A stretch of DNA of 64,000 nucleotides from Lachnospiraceae bacterium MD329 (GCA_010206265.1 VIQV01000029.1:206122-270121); one strand, 5' to 3'; shown: positions 8,667 through 18,383, numbered from the stretch's first letter. Program-made: numbers and translations. The notes: generated from the sequence alone by a model not told the origin.

Positions 8667-8845
8667 TATTTTACCGCAAGCTCCTTTCATTGCGTCACGA
8701 CCATTATTCGTTTTAAAAAGATTAGTCTAAATACTATTATATACCTTAATTGACGGATTGAAAACCCTTTTTAGGTATTTTTTGAAATTTGACGTAAACT
8801 CATACAAAAAAACCACTTTATTGTATAGAAATTTGTGCAAAATAC

Positions 8846-8874
8846 TTGACAAATTGACAAATTTACTATATTAT
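8846..8874 (+). promoter_or_regulatory. Promoter of spoVG
   Basis: TTGACA (8846-8851) and TATTAT (8869-8874) are 17 bases apart. A second TTGACA at 8854-8859 overlaps the spacer. The strength of the boxes fits a vegetative sigma factor. Confidence 0.65.
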
Positions 8875-8910
8875 ATGCTTAGTGGAATATGTCGAAGGGT
8901 GGTGAAATAT

Positions 8911-9195
8911 GTGGAAATTACAGACATCAGAATAAAGAAGATAGCAAATGACGGAAAAATGAAAGCAGTTGCATCTGTTACTTTTGATAATGCATTTGCT
9001 GTACACGACGTAAAAGTGATTGATGGTCCGGAAAAACTCTTTGTGGCTATGCCCAGCAGAAGAACACCGGACGGTGAGTACAGAGATATTGCTCACCCCA
9101 TCAACAGTGATATGCGTAACCTGCTTGAAAGCAAGGTTCTTGCAGCATATGACGCTATAGAGGACGTTGAAGCAACTGAAAACGCCGAAAATTAA
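8911..9195 (+). CDS. spoVG: SpoVG family regulator
   Basis: A 94-residue protein starting at GTG 8911, behind AAGGGTGGTG. It begins (V/M)EITDIRIKKIANDGKMKA and contains FAVHDVKVIDG, LFVAMPSRRTPDGEYRDIAHP and INSDMR, diagnostic of SpoVG. SpoVG proteins bind DNA and RNA and affect septation, sporulation, capsule and cell-wall genes. An overlapping ATG at 8909 is out of frame and runs into a stop after eight codons, so GTG is the true start. The reading frame can be extended upstream to 8758, but the promoter lies inside that extension. Two hairpins follow the stop codon. Confidence 0.93.
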   Translation: MEITDIRIKKIANDGKMKAVASVTFDNAFAVHDVKVIDGPEKLFVAMPSRRTPDGEYRDIAHPINSDMRNLLESKVLAAYDAIEDVEATENAEN

Positions 9196-9198
9196 AAT

Positions 9199-9228
9199 AA
9201 ACTGCAAGGTTATTCCCCCTTGCAGTTT
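9199..9228 (+). terminator. Terminator of spoVG
   Basis: AAACTGCAAGG (9199-9209) and CCTTGCAGTTT (9218-9228) form an 11-base-pair stem followed by ATTCTTTT. Confidence 0.8.
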
Positions 9229-9247
9229 ATTCTTTTAACAGAAGAAC

Positions 9248-9277
9248 CCGACGCCGCTTTCAGGTGTCGGATAATTT
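9248..9277. terminator. Second hairpin, bidirectional terminator
   Basis: CCGACGCC (9248-9255) pairs with GGTGTCGG (9263-9270), with one G-T pair, and is followed by ATAATTTTTTT. It lies between spoVG and the convergent SLH gene and can back up the first spoVG terminator. Confidence 0.65.
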
Positions 9278-9279
9278 TT

Positions 9280-10335
9280 TTAATTCGATAATAAATTAAA
9301 CAGTCTGACTACGGTCGCTACCGCCTGTTCAACTGTATACACACCCTGCGGAGCAAATTCCTCCTCTGTAATACCTGTCATAATACCATATTCGTTTGCC
9401 CACGTTACAAAAAACTTTGCCCACGGCGAAATACTTGCCGCATCAGTATATGTAAGCTCCGTTTCGGTACCTATCCATAAATACATTTCCGCAACCTTAC
9501 ATAAAAGCGTAGCCGCCTCTTCACGCGTTATTGAACCATACGGGTCAAAATGCGTTTCATCTCTGCCGTTTACAATTCCAAGCGCATACAATATATCTAC
9601 CGAATTGTCAACATTGCCGCAATCTTCAAAAACATTTTTCAGATATGCCTCTCCTCTGTCAAGCATAAACTTTTCGACAGACACATAATTCTCCTTTACG
9701 GCAATCATATTTCCAAGCAGAATACAAAACTGTTCGCGCGTTATATTGTTCGAATAAATATCTGTAAATTCATACGGCAGTAAGCTTTTTGCCGCAGCCT
9801 CTCTTGCAAATGGCTGCGCCCAGATTGACTGAGGCAGTTTTAGAAAGTCACGTCCCGTTTCACGGTAAATTGACGCATTATCCGTTTTTTCTTCCGCGTC
9901 CTTGTACATACTGTCAAGATACAAAAGTTTTTCAGTATCTTCCTTTGACAGCTTGTAACAGATGTAATTGTCACTGCCGTACAAGCCTATCTGCAATCCC
10001 GAATGGAGATAGTAGCATTTTTCACCGTTTTCCGTGTATATATTAACCGCAATACCCCGAAACGGCGTAGGATTGATTGTTCTATGTACGGTCATATCCT
10101 TGATTGTGTTGTAAAAATCAGACACTTCACTATTTGACAAAGTAATATACTTTGCGTCGGTTGTTTCCGAAACAGTTACATTGGTAATTTCATTCGCATC
10201 AAATATACCCAATGCGTCTGAAAGTGTCATTTCCACCGGCAGGTTTACGACATTATAGGAATAAGCCGTAACCGACAACATCATTACTGCCATAAATGCG
10301 GCAGTTATTTTCAAAATCCGTTTAATAATAATCAC
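9280..10335 (-). CDS. Exported SLH-domain protein
   Basis: A protein of about 350 residues with a signal peptide (hydrophobic residues 8-24, cleavage near AYS). Residues 190-351 contain SLH-type repeats: LPYEFTDIYSNNITREQFCI, ALGIVNGRDETHFDPYGSITREEAA, and YTDAASISPWAKFFVTWANEYGIMTG. SLH domains bind pyruvylated cell-wall polymers, so the protein is likely held on the cell surface. The N-terminal part (about 30-150) is not recognised. The start is uncertain: GTG 10335 lies inside an AAGAGGTG that looks like the ribosome binding site itself, so a non-standard codon shortly after it may be used. It follows pyrE after 8 bases. Confidence 0.75.
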   Translation of the reverse strand: MIIIKRILKITAAFMAVMMLSVTAYSYNVVNLPVEMTLSDALGIFDANEITNVTVSETTDAKYITLSNSEVSDFYNTIKDMTVHRTINPTPFRGIAVNIYTENGEKCYYLHSGLQIGLYGSDNYICYKLSKEDTEKLLYLDSMYKDAEEKTDNASIYRETGRDFLKLPQSIWAQPFAREAAAKSLLPYEFTDIYSNNITREQFCILLGNMIAVKENYVSVEKFMLDRGEAYLKNVFEDCGNVDNSVDILYALGIVNGRDETHFDPYGSITREEAATLLCKVAEMYLWIGTETELTYTDAASISPWAKFFVTWANEYGIMTGITEEEFAPQGVYTVEQAVATVVRLFNLLSN

Positions 10336-10343
10336 CTCTTATG

Positions 10344-11006
10344 TTATAAAACGCAATACTTGCTCATATAATCCTCCATTTTAGGAAGAATATCATTATA
10401 TGAACCGCTTTCCTTTAAATACTCATAAATATCCTTAACCGTGATTATCGCGTGTACATTTATTCCGAAATCCTCCATAACCTCCATAATAGTGGTTTTT
10501 TCGGGGTTTTGTCCAACCTCGCAGCGGTTTACAGAGATAAACATATCATTAACCTGAACATTTGCACTGTTCTTTAAAATCGGCATTGTTTCGCGTACTG
10601 CCGTACCTGCCGTAATAACGTCCTCAATGATAATCACCCTGTCGCCGTCCTTCGGCTTGTAACCGACCAGCGAACCGCCCTCGCCGTGGTCTTTTTCTTC
10701 TTTACGGTTAAAGAAATACGGCTTGTCTATCTTATATTCGTTATAAAGAGCGGCGGCAGCAGCCGTAGCAAGCGGAATACCCTTATACGCAGGACCAAAC
10801 ATACAGTCAAAGCTATCTCCGCAGTTCTCCTTTATCAGCGACGCGTAAAATTTACCGAGCGTTGCAATTTGTTTACCTGTTCTGAAATTACCAGTATTTA
10901 CAAAATACGGTGTGTTTCGTCCGCTTTTAGTCACAAAATCACCGAATCTCAAAACGTCCGATTCCATCATAAATTCAATAAATTCTTTTTTCTCTGCTGT
11001 CAGCAT
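10344..11006 (-). CDS. pyrE: Orotate phosphoribosyltransferase
   Basis: PyrE joins orotate to PRPP to give orotidine 5'-monophosphate in pyrimidine synthesis. The PRPP-binding signature is VIIIEDVITAGTAVRE (about residues 124-139), preceded by MFGPAYKGIPLATAAAAAL and the flexible-loop region FFNRKEEKDHGEGGSLVG. At 220 residues it is the usual size. AAAAGGAGG precedes the ATG at 11006. It lies 14 bases after the sigma factor gene upstream and 8 bases before the SLH gene, an odd set of neighbours with no other pyr gene. Confidence 0.95.
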   Translation of the reverse strand: MLTAEKKEFIEFMMESDVLRFGDFVTKSGRNTPYFVNTGNFRTGKQIATLGKFYASLIKENCGDSFDCMFGPAYKGIPLATAAAAALYNEYKIDKPYFFNRKEEKDHGEGGSLVGYKPKDGDRVIIIEDVITAGTAVRETMPILKNSANVQVNDMFISVNRCEVGQNPEKTTIMEVMEDFGINVHAIITVKDIYEYLKESGSYNDILPKMEDYMSKYCVL

Positions 11007-11020
11007 TGTTTTCCTCCTTT

Positions 11021-11761
11021 TTAATCGTTAAAATATAAGTTTCTCAATTTCTTTAAAGTACTTTTTTCAAGCCGTGATACCTGCATTTGTGACATACCCA
11101 TCAACTGAGAAATTTCCTTCTGGGTTTTTTCATCATAATAACGGTAATTTACAAAATCACGTTCTTCCTCCGTTAATCTGGACAAACAGTAATCAACAAA
11201 ATCTTCATTTTCAATCATAAGATAGTGATTATCTTCCGCGCCGACAATATTTGAGGTAATCATCTGACCGTCGGCATACGCCTCATATTCAAGCGAGCGT
11301 ATAAACGACCTGTCCCCCACTTCATATACGTGGTCAAGAAGATTTTCGGGTATGTTCAAAGTACGCGCCAATTCCGCCTTTGATATAGTGCCTGCTGAGG
11401 CGCGGCGTATTTTTTCCGCCTTGTAAAACACCTCATATAACCTTCTCGGTATACGGATAAAACTGCCTTTATCCCTGAAATATCTGCGTATTTCACCTGT
11501 AACCGTAGGTGTTGCAAACGTAGCGAATTTAACGCCCTTATCGGGGTCAAACCGTTCAACCGCATACAATATCCCCAGACACGCAACCTGATAAATATCG
11601 TCATATTCAACACCGTGATTTACAAATTTACGCGAAAGTATTTCTGCAATATATATGTAAGATAAAACTATCTCGTCACGCAGCGCAGTATCCTTTGTTG
11701 CTCTGTAGCGTGAAAACATTTCATATTCACTTGTTATTACTTCGGGTTTGACTACTGCCAC
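11021..11761 (-). CDS. SigB/SigF/SigG-type RNA polymerase sigma factor
   Basis: A 246-residue sigma-70 family protein starting at GTG 11761 with AGAGG nine bases upstream. Region 2 contains EYDDIYQVACLGILYAVERFDP and KFATFATPTVTGEIRRYFRDK. Region 3 contains RIPRRLYEVFYKAEKIRR, and region 4 ends QKEISQLMGMSQMQVSRLEK. This set is shared by the stress sigma factor SigB and the sporulation sigma factors SigF and SigG. No anti-sigma or anti-anti-sigma gene is beside it, so I cannot say which it is. The gene sits between an unknown membrane protein (30 bases upstream) and pyrE. Confidence 0.88.
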   Translation of the reverse strand: MAVVKPEVITSEYEMFSRYRATKDTALRDEIVLSYIYIAEILSRKFVNHGVEYDDIYQVACLGILYAVERFDPDKGVKFATFATPTVTGEIRRYFRDKGSFIRIPRRLYEVFYKAEKIRRASAGTISKAELARTLNIPENLLDHVYEVGDRSFIRSLEYEAYADGQMITSNIVGAEDNHYLMIENEDFVDYCLSRLTEEERDFVNYRYYDEKTQKEISQLMGMSQMQVSRLEKSTLKKLRNLYFND

Positions 11762-11791
11762 CGCTTAATACCTCTTCCCTCTCGGCAAAGC

Positions 11792-12454
11792 TTATTTTTT
11801 AATAAGTTCTTTAGCCGTGTTTAATGCGTCCTCATAGGACTGCACACTTTTTTCGTCCGGTTTATTATTCTGTACAACAAGTAAATATAAATCCTCACAA
11901 TAGATATTGTTGTTCTTTAAAACCGCGCTGTCTCTAAGACTTACCGCATAACCCCTGCCGTCAATCGCGCACATCATTTCAACGTCAGTTATATCCGCAT
12001 ATGTGTCAACAGGAGTAAACATATCGGAAACGTGCTCACGCTGTAAATACATTTCTGTTTCAGCCTTGTCCATTAAATATATATAAGTATAGTCGTCTGT
12101 AAATGTCATTTCAAGCTTCATATGTATTGCGTAATCGTATTCTTCCGAACCGGGATTATCGCTAAACATAAGAGGCATAAACATTACATTTTTTTCGCCG
12201 TTTTCATCAATATCGGTTATGTACTCCGACACAACCTCCTGCAAACGTGTAATTTCTTCTTCAGAATAGCTTTTATGACCGGCATAAATTACGTTCATAT
12301 CGTATTTTGTACGCGTCGCGCACTGTACAATCGTAACTGCCGCAACAATAACGGCTATAACGGTAATAATAATATGCCATTTATAGTAATACCAAACGTA
12401 GTCCCACCATTGCTTTGTAAACCGCGGAGGTATTTCTCCGTATTTCTCTGCCAT
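11792..12454 (-). CDS. Membrane-anchored protein of unknown function
   Basis: A 220-residue protein with an aromatic-rich N-terminus (QWWDYVWYYYKWH, about 15-27), one membrane segment (about 28-48, IIITVIAVIVAAVTIV) and an exterior or soluble domain of about 170 residues. The soluble part is acidic and contains EEEITRLQEVVSEYITDIDEN and SVQSYEDALNTAKELIKK. No catalytic or binding motif is recognised. GGGAGGATAG precedes the ATG. It is probably the first gene of the unit that continues with the sigma factor and pyrE, so a role in controlling that sigma factor is possible but unproven. Confidence 0.6.
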   Translation of the reverse strand: MAEKYGEIPPRFTKQWWDYVWYYYKWHIIITVIAVIVAAVTIVQCATRTKYDMNVIYAGHKSYSEEEITRLQEVVSEYITDIDENGEKNVMFMPLMFSDNPGSEEYDYAIHMKLEMTFTDDYTYIYLMDKAETEMYLQREHVSDMFTPVDTYADITDVEMMCAIDGRGYAVSLRDSAVLKNNNIYCEDLYLLVVQNNKPDEKSVQSYEDALNTAKELIKK

Positions 12455-12611
12455 TTAGCTATCCTCCCTGTATTAAATACTATATATTTTGTATTATAAC
12501 ACGATAACCCTAAAAAAGCAAGTTTTCCCGATTAGTAAAGTAATGGTTATTTTTATTTCAAATACCTGTAAGTAAATAAATCATAAAATGTCTTTTAACG
12601 TACCATAAAAA

Positions 12612-12638
12612 GTGCGCTGCTCCGTTAAAGCAACGCAC
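12612..12638 (-). terminator. Terminator after the Cys-rich protein gene
   Basis: On the reverse strand GTGCGTTGCT and AGCAGCGCAC pair with one mismatch around TTAACGG and are followed by TTTTTAT. It closes the gene at 12704. Confidence 0.75.
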
Positions 12639-12703
12639 ATAAAACACTATATTCCACTTGTTACCACGCAAGCCCAAATACCTTTAGAAATAAAGTATGG
12701 AAT

Positions 12704-13078
12704 TTAGCATTTTCCGGTTTTAATAAATTCTATCAGCTTTTCTACATCATCAAAATCGTCATAATCGCCAGTAATTCCTTCTCGATGATATATGATTCCT
12801 CTCTTTTCGTTTTCCTCAAGACAGTCAAGAAGTTTCTCAATTCCATATCTCTTTATAAACAATGTAAAACCATATGGTTTGATTTTACTTAGTAATCCTC
12901 TTTTACAATCCATTTCACAAGCATAACAACCTAAATGTTCCTTTTCAATTGAGCATTTTCTGTTTTCACATTTGGTGTAGTCAGGACAATTATCTGAATA
13001 ACATCCGTTGCATTTTACATTTTCTGAACATAAGCAACAAGCAAGTCCACACCTTGCAATTCCCAATTCTCTTTTCAT
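12704..13078 (-). CDS. Cysteine-rich DUF3795-type protein
   Basis: A 124-residue protein with fifteen cysteines, most in the first 62 residues, arranged as ARCGLACCLCSENVKCNGCY, then CPDYTKCENRKCSIEKEHLG and CYACEMDC. This spacing is typical of DUF3795 proteins, thought to bind metal or Fe-S clusters. The C-terminal half is a small helical region (FIKRYGIEKLLDCLEENEKR). GGAGGG precedes the ATG. Terminators lie on both sides, so it is transcribed alone. A second member of the family is encoded at 62629. Function is unknown. Confidence 0.7.
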   Translation of the reverse strand: MKRELGIARCGLACCLCSENVKCNGCYSDNCPDYTKCENRKCSIEKEHLGCYACEMDCKRGLLSKIKPYGFTLFIKRYGIEKLLDCLEENEKRGIIYHREGITGDYDDFDDVEKLIEFIKTGKC

Positions 13079-13130
13079 TTTTCACCCTCCCAAAATTACG
13101 ATTTGTCTATGTAATTATACTATAAAAGTA

Positions 13131-13164
13131 AAATAACCCTCAACCGCTAATATGAGGGTTATTT
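13131..13164 (-). terminator. Terminator of lysS
   Basis: AAATAACCCTCA (13131-13142) and TGAGGGTTATTT (13153-13164) form a perfect 12-base-pair stem. On the reverse strand it follows the lysS stop codon and runs into T-rich sequence. Confidence 0.82.
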
Positions 13165-13213
13165 GTTAAATAATCTTACGTTGTCATAGTATTTCTATTT
13201 ATAGCATATTTAA

Positions 13214-14770
13214 TTACTTATTCTCTAACGGCTTCATTGTCGGGAACAACAACACATCACGGATTGCAGGTGAATCGGTAAGTAGCATACACATACGGTC
13301 GATACCGAAACCAATACCGCCTGTTGGAGGCATACCAATTTCAAGAGCACGCATAAAGTCCTCGTCGGTTGTATTCGCCTCTTCATCGCCCTGTGCCAAA
13401 AGCTCTTCCTGCGCCTTAAAACGTTCACGCTGGTCAATCGGGTCATTAAGCTCTGAATAAGCGTTCGCCATTTCCCAACCGTTCATAAAGAACTCAAAAC
13501 GCTCCACATAATCAGGATTATCAGGCTTTTTCTTTGTAAGCGGCGAAATCTCAACAGGGTGGTCCATTACAAATGTAGGCTGAATTAAATGCTCCTCGAC
13601 AAATTCCTCAAAGAACAAATTCAAAATATCACCCTTCTTATGCCTTTTCTCATACTCAATATGATTTGCGTCTGCCGCCGCGCGCGCCTCGTCAAGAGTT
13701 TTAATCTCGTTAAAGTCAACATTCGCATATTTCTTTACTGCGTCCACCATAGTAATACGCTCAAACGGCTTACCCAAATCCATCTCAACACCGTTATACA
13801 CAATCTTTGTTGTACCAAGAACCTCATTCGCAACGTGGCGGTACAAATTTTCGGTTAAATCCATCATACCGTTATAATCGGTATATGCCTGATACAACTC
13901 CATAAGCGTAAATTCAGGGTTATGACGTGTATCCAAACCTTCGTTACGGAACACACGTCCTATTTCATAAACACGGTCAAACCCACCGACAATAAGGCGT
14001 TTTAAATACAGCTCAAGAGAAATTCTGAGCTTAAAATCTTCGTCCAGCGCATTAAAATGCGTTTCAAACGGTCTTGCCGCCGCACCTCCGGCATTTGAAA
14101 CGAGCATTGGAGTTTCAACCTCCAGAAAGTTCTGCTGATTAAGATATGCACGTATTGACGCTATAATCTTAGAACGGTTTACAAATGTCTTTTTAACATC
14201 TGCGTTCATTATAAGGTCAATATAACGCTGACGGTAACGTAAATCAGTATCTGTCATACCGTGGAACTTTTCGGGAAGAGGCTGTAATGACTTCGACAAA
14301 AGTGTTATTTCTTCTACTCTTACTGAAATCTCACCTGTCTGAGTAGTAAACACCTCACCGCGCGCGCCGATAATATCACCTATATCAAGCTTTTTAAAAC
14401 GGTTGTATTCCTCCTCGCCAAGAATATCTTTCTTAACAAAAAGTTGAATCTGACCGTCAATATCCGCTATATGAACAAAGCCTACCTTACCCATACCGCG
14501 CTTCGACATAATACGTCCTGCAAGCTGTACATTCTGACCGTCCAGCTCAGAAATATGTGCCTGAATAATCTGAACTTCATCACTTCCGCGTTTTGTAAGC
14601 TCACGTTCCTCCTCAGTATAGTGGTCTTTAATCTGAGAAGAAGTGTGAGTACGTTCAAATTTTGTAATTTTAAACGGGTCGCGTCCCTCATTCTGTAATT
14701 CTGAAAGCTTGTCCCTGCGTACCTGTAAAAGCGCAGAAAGCTCCGCTTGTGTCTGATTTTCGTTTTCCAT
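13214..14770 (-). CDS. lysS: Lysyl-tRNA synthetase, class II
   Basis: This enzyme charges tRNA-Lys with lysine in the cytoplasm. The N-terminal OB-fold ([20 protein letters not shown]) is followed by the class II catalytic core. Motif 2 is [20 protein letters not shown], and motif 3 is [20 protein letters not shown], close to the C-terminus. Its 518 residues are slightly longer than usual because of the N-terminal segment. AGGAGG lies 10 bases before the ATG. No T-box or other leader structure is apparent in the upstream 190 bases. It is a single-gene unit. Confidence 0.97.
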   Translation of the reverse strand: MENENQTQAELSALLQVRRDKLSELQNEGRDPFKITKFERTHTSSQIKDHYTEEERELTKRGSDEVQIIQAHISELDGQNVQLAGRIMSKRGMGKVGFVHIADIDGQIQLFVKKDILGEEEYNRFKKLDIGDIIGARGEVFTTQTGEISVRVEEITLLSKSLQPLPEKFHGMTDTDLRYRQRYIDLIMNADVKKTFVNRSKIIASIRAYLNQQNFLEVETPMLVSNAGGAAARPFETHFNALDEDFKLRISLELYLKRLIVGGFDRVYEIGRVFRNEGLDTRHNPEFTLMELYQAYTDYNGMMDLTENLYRHVANEVLGTTKIVYNGVEMDLGKPFERITMVDAVKKYANVDFNEIKTLDEARAAADANHIEYEKRHKKGDILNLFFEEFVEEHLIQPTFVMDHPVEISPLTKKKPDNPDYVERFEFFMNGWEMANAYSELNDPIDQRERFKAQEELLAQGDEEANTTDEDFMRALEIGMPPTGGIGFGIDRMCMLLTDSPAIRDVLLFPTMKPLENK

Positions 14771-14815
14771 CTATTTAAAAACCTCCTAAAATGTTAATTC
14801 TGTATATTCCATTTA

Positions 14816-14844
14816 ATTATATAACAAATTTACTGATTTTACAA
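14816..14844 (-). promoter_or_regulatory. Promoter of lysS
   Basis: On the reverse strand, TTGTAA (14839-14844) and TATAAT (14816-14821) are 17 bases apart and about 45 bases before the lysS start codon. Confidence 0.6.
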
Positions 14845-14899
14845 TATTTTTTTGTAAAAATATGCAACAGGTATTAAATAATTGTTTACAAAATTTCCA

Positions 14900-14928
14900 T
14901 TGACATCAGCGTGATAATTTTGTACAAT
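14900..14928 (+). promoter_or_regulatory. Promoter of the glucosaminidase gene
   Basis: TTGACA (14900-14905) and TACAAT (14923-14928) are 17 bases apart. Expected transcript start near 14935, upstream of the chosen ATG at 14959. Confidence 0.7.
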
Positions 14929-14958
14929 AACTTTGTATACATAAATATGGTGGTGTTA

Positions 14959-16356
14959 ATGTTGAAAAAACTTTTAATAATACTTTGCGCTCTATTCATT
15001 TACATACCGTGTGTTCAGGGTGCATATAACGTAGAACTTGAAGACGATGCATATGTGTCAGACAGCGTATATTTTGCTCCCGTTTCAACGTGGGAGAATG
15101 TAGAGGCGCAGACAATAAATCTGGATAAGGGTAAAATCCTGTTTTATATAGGCAGAGAAAACAAACCCGAAAAAATACAGGCAGAAGTAATGCCCGTAAA
15201 CGCAACAGACAAAACTCTTACATATAAAACTGAAAACAGTTCCGTTGCGACAGTTGATGAAAACGGTGTCGTAACTGCAGGCAAAAACATAGGTGAAACA
15301 TATATTGACATACAAAGCGGAAAAGCTATGGCAAAAATGAAAGTCTGCGTTGTAAAAGGCGTAGAAAGCGTTGCACTGTCACAGGACAGTATGACGCTGT
15401 ACGCAGACAAGCCTGTCACGGCTCAGCTCAGTGCGGTTATCGCGCCTGAGGACGCAACAATTAAGGACGTAAAATGGCATAGTGAAAATGAAAGTATTGC
15501 GGCGGTTGACAATGACGGTCTTGTATCGCCGTGCGGTGTGGGCAAAACAGAAATTTACGCAGTAACCGAGGACGGCGGTATGACAGCAAAATGTACTGTT
15601 ACCGTTACAACGTGGGACAAACGCAGAGAGGAAATACCTGTTGTGTACACAAACTATGATATGACGGTAGACGAGATGGTAACGGCTCAGATGTCAGCCG
15701 AACCTACGATATTTACAACCGAGGCGCTTACTGCCGACGAACAGAGCGTAGAACAGTATGTTGACCCTGCAAATCTTGTATCAGGCGATGAAAAATATCA
15801 ATTTATAAATCTTGCGTCACAAAATAATGTTGACGCTGAAACACTTGATACATACCTGAAAGGCAAAGGCATTTTAAGCGGTTACGGCTCGGTATTTAAA
15901 GACGCTGCAGAAGAAAACGGTATCAGTGAGGTTTACCTTGTAATTCACGCTTGTCTTGAAACGGGCAACGGTACCTCACGTCTTGCAAACGGTACGGAAT
16001 ATAACGGTGAAACGGTGTATAACGTGTTCGGTATCGGCGCAGTGGACGCCGCGCCTGTCGCAGGAGGTACGGAATACGCCTATATAGAGGACTGGACAAG
16101 TGTTGAAAAGGCAATCAGAGGCGGCGCGCAGTGGATAAGTGAAAATTATATCAATAACCCGAAATACGCTCAGAATACACTGTATAAAATGCGCTGGAAT
16201 CCTGATAAACCGGCTGTACATCAGTATGCAACCGACGTTGGCTGGGCGTCTAAACAAGCGCGCAATATGAGCGCAATGTTTGAGGCGTTCCCGAACGCAA
16301 AATATCAGTTTGAAATACCTGTATATGTCGGTCAGGAAAAACTGAAAATTAAATAA
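14959..16356 (+). CDS. Exported N-acetylglucosaminidase with Big_2 domains
   Basis: A 465-residue exported protein. The signal peptide covers about residues 1-22 (MLKKLLIILCALFIYIPCVQ). Two Big_2 Ig-like domains follow: one with TYKTENSSVATVDENGVVTA, one with KWHSENESIAAVDNDGLVSP. The C-terminal domain (about 290-445) has the glucosaminidase pattern, with HACLETGNGTSRLANGTEYN, where the Glu is the expected catalytic acid, then VYNVFGIGAVD and AIRGGAQWISENYI. Such enzymes cleave GlcNAc-MurNAc bonds in peptidoglycan and act outside the cell. The start was chosen from the promoter position. An in-frame ATG at 14911 would lie upstream of the transcript. Confidence 0.85.
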   Translation: MLKKLLIILCALFIYIPCVQGAYNVELEDDAYVSDSVYFAPVSTWENVEAQTINLDKGKILFYIGRENKPEKIQAEVMPVNATDKTLTYKTENSSVATVDENGVVTAGKNIGETYIDIQSGKAMAKMKVCVVKGVESVALSQDSMTLYADKPVTAQLSAVIAPEDATIKDVKWHSENESIAAVDNDGLVSPCGVGKTEIYAVTEDGGMTAKCTVTVTTWDKRREEIPVVYTNYDMTVDEMVTAQMSAEPTIFTTEALTADEQSVEQYVDPANLVSGDEKYQFINLASQNNVDAETLDTYLKGKGILSGYGSVFKDAAEENGISEVYLVIHACLETGNGTSRLANGTEYNGETVYNVFGIGAVDAAPVAGGTEYAYIEDWTSVEKAIRGGAQWISENYINNPKYAQNTLYKMRWNPDKPAVHQYATDVGWASKQARNMSAMFEAFPNAKYQFEIPVYVGQEKLKIK

Positions 16357-16380
16357 ATCATCGGTAAATATTAAAATTGC

Positions 16381-16410
16381 AAACAGCCGCATATAAGCGG
16401 CTGTTTTTTT
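16381..16410 (+). terminator. Terminator of the glucosaminidase gene
   Basis: AAACAGCCGC (16381-16390) and GCGGCTGTTT (16397-16406) form a perfect stem followed by a T-run. Confidence 0.9.
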
Positions 16411-16490
16411 ATACAAAACTTTCTCTGATTTATCACACCTCTCTCCCCACTCGCATATTATATTAAAAATCATATCAGGGAGGTTTTTAT

Positions 16491-18341
16491 ATGTGCGGAA
16501 TATGCGGATTTATAAATTTTAAGACAAACCTTGTAAAAAACGAAAATGAAAACAAAATGACGGCACGGCGTATGGCGGAAAAGATACGTCACCGCGGACC
16601 TGACTCTTGGGGTGAATGGGTAGGCGAACACGCGGTATTCGCTCATAGCAGACTTGCCGTAATTGACGTTGAAAATGGCTTACAGCCTATGAAACGCACC
16701 GTTGAGGGACACGAATTTGTCATTACCTATAACGGCGAGCTGTACAACACTGATGAATTAAGAAGTAACCTGATTTCCTACGGCTATGAATTCACCACTA
16801 CTTCTGACACCGAGGTACTTCTGTATGCATACATACATTACGGCGAAAAATGCGCCGAAATGCTTAACGGTATTTACGCTTTTGTAATCTGGGATTCAAT
16901 GCGTCAGCACGTTTTTGCGTGCCGTGACCGATTCGGAGTAAAACCGTTCTTCTATACCCAAAAAGGTGACACAATTGTATTTGCGTCTGAATTAAAATCA
17001 CTGTTTACATATCCTGAAATTACCCCGACGCTTGACAAAACAGGTCTGTGCGAACTGTTCGCACTAAGTCCGGCGCGTACTCAGGGTGTAGGAGTATTTA
17101 AGGACATTAACGAACTGCGTCCTGCGCGTTATATGATAATTAATCGCCATAAAACAGTTGTTAAACAGTACTGGTCATTAAAAAGCGACGAGCACCCCGA
17201 CAACTATCTTGACACTATAGACCACGTGCGTTCGCTTGTCTGCGATACTGTACGCCGTCAGTTGGTGTCTGACGTTCCTATCGCGACATTCCTTTCGGGC
17301 GGTCTTGATTCAAGCGTTATCACCGCAATCGGCGCGCGTGAAATGGCGGCAAAGGGCTTGCAGTTATCCACATATTCATTTGACTACGAAGATAACGCAA
17401 AATATTTTAAAGCGTCGCATTTTCAGCCTGACAGCGACACAAAATGGGTGCCGAGAATGGTTGAGGAATTTAACACAAACCACACTTATCTCGTATGCCC
17501 GAACAACGTACTGACCGAGCTTTTGGAAGAGGCTCTTCTTGCAAAGGATTTACCCGGTATGGCGGACGTTGATGCGTCACTATTATATTTCTGCCGTGAG
17601 GTAAAGAAAAACCATACCGTTGTTCTGTCGGGAGAATGTTCGGACGAAATATTCGGAGGTTATCCGTGGTTCAGAGAGAAAAAGGCGTTTGAAACACCTG
17701 CGTTCCCGTGGTGTTATGATTTGTCATTGAGAAACAACATATTACTGCCGAGTGTTCGAGATACGCTCGACCTCGACGGCTATTCGCGTATACGTTATGA
17801 CGAAAGTATCGCTGAAGTACCGACCTTTGACGGTGACAACGCCGAGGAAAAACGCCGCCGTGAGATTTCGTACCTGAATATTAACTGGTTTATGACAAAC
17901 CTGTTAGACCGTAAGGACAGAATGAGTATGGCAAGCGGACTTGAAGTGCGTGTGCCGTTCTGCGACCATAAGCTTGTTGAATATGTGTGGAATATTCCTT
18001 GGGAAATGAAAAACAAGGATAACGTTTCAAAAAATGTACTGCGTGAGGCGGCAAAGGGCATACTCCCTGAAGATGTGCGCCTCAGACGTAAAAGCCCGTA
18101 CCCGAAAACTCACAATCCGCATTATGAAACGGCGGTTAAAGAGCTTTTAGACGGCATTATTTCCGACCCGAACGCACCGATTTTGACGTTATGCGATAAG
18201 GAAAAGCTGAACGCAATTTTAAACGGTTCGTCTGACTATGGTAAGCCGTTCTTCGGTCAGCTTATGGCAGGACCGCAGTTTATCGGATATATTGTACAGA
18301 TGAACTATCTGTTAAAGGACTATAATGTGAGAATTTTATAA
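16491..18341 (+). CDS. asnB: Asparagine synthetase B (glutamine-hydrolysing)
   Basis: AsnB makes asparagine from aspartate, glutamine and ATP. The N-terminal glutaminase domain starts MCGICGF, with Cys2 as the nucleophile, and contains RHRGPDSWG and TYNGELYN. The synthetase domain holds the ATP-pyrophosphatase loop SGGLDSS (residues 269-275), with SGECSDEIFGGYPWF and DRKDRMSMASGLEVRVPFCD further on. Its 616 residues are normal for the family. CAGGGAGG lies 7 bases before the ATG. It is a single-gene unit that converges on the BMC operon, with non-coding locus A between them. Confidence 0.96.
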   Translation: MCGICGFINFKTNLVKNENENKMTARRMAEKIRHRGPDSWGEWVGEHAVFAHSRLAVIDVENGLQPMKRTVEGHEFVITYNGELYNTDELRSNLISYGYEFTTTSDTEVLLYAYIHYGEKCAEMLNGIYAFVIWDSMRQHVFACRDRFGVKPFFYTQKGDTIVFASELKSLFTYPEITPTLDKTGLCELFALSPARTQGVGVFKDINELRPARYMIINRHKTVVKQYWSLKSDEHPDNYLDTIDHVRSLVCDTVRRQLVSDVPIATFLSGGLDSSVITAIGAREMAAKGLQLSTYSFDYEDNAKYFKASHFQPDSDTKWVPRMVEEFNTNHTYLVCPNNVLTELLEEALLAKDLPGMADVDASLLYFCREVKKNHTVVLSGECSDEIFGGYPWFREKKAFETPAFPWCYDLSLRNNILLPSVRDTLDLDGYSRIRYDESIAEVPTFDGDNAEEKRRREISYLNINWFMTNLLDRKDRMSMASGLEVRVPFCDHKLVEYVWNIPWEMKNKDNVSKNVLREAAKGILPEDVRLRRKSPYPKTHNPHYETAVKELLDGIISDPNAPILTLCDKEKLNAILNGSSDYGKPFFGQLMAGPQFIGYIVQMNYLLKDYNVRIL

Positions 18342-18349
18342 TATTATTC

Positions 18350-18378
18350 TTTACAAGTACAATTTATTATGTTATGAT
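18350..18378 (+). promoter_or_regulatory. Promoter of predicted RNA A1
   Basis: TTTACA (18350-18355) and TATGAT (18373-18378) are 17 bases apart, the same spacing as the other four RNA promoters in loci A, B and C. Confidence 0.6.
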
Positions 18379-18383
18379 ACGTG

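Noticed and set aside
16412..16490. T-box or other riboswitch before asnB
   Set aside because: The space between the upstream terminator and the start codon is under 80 bases and contains no T-box sequence or antiterminator.
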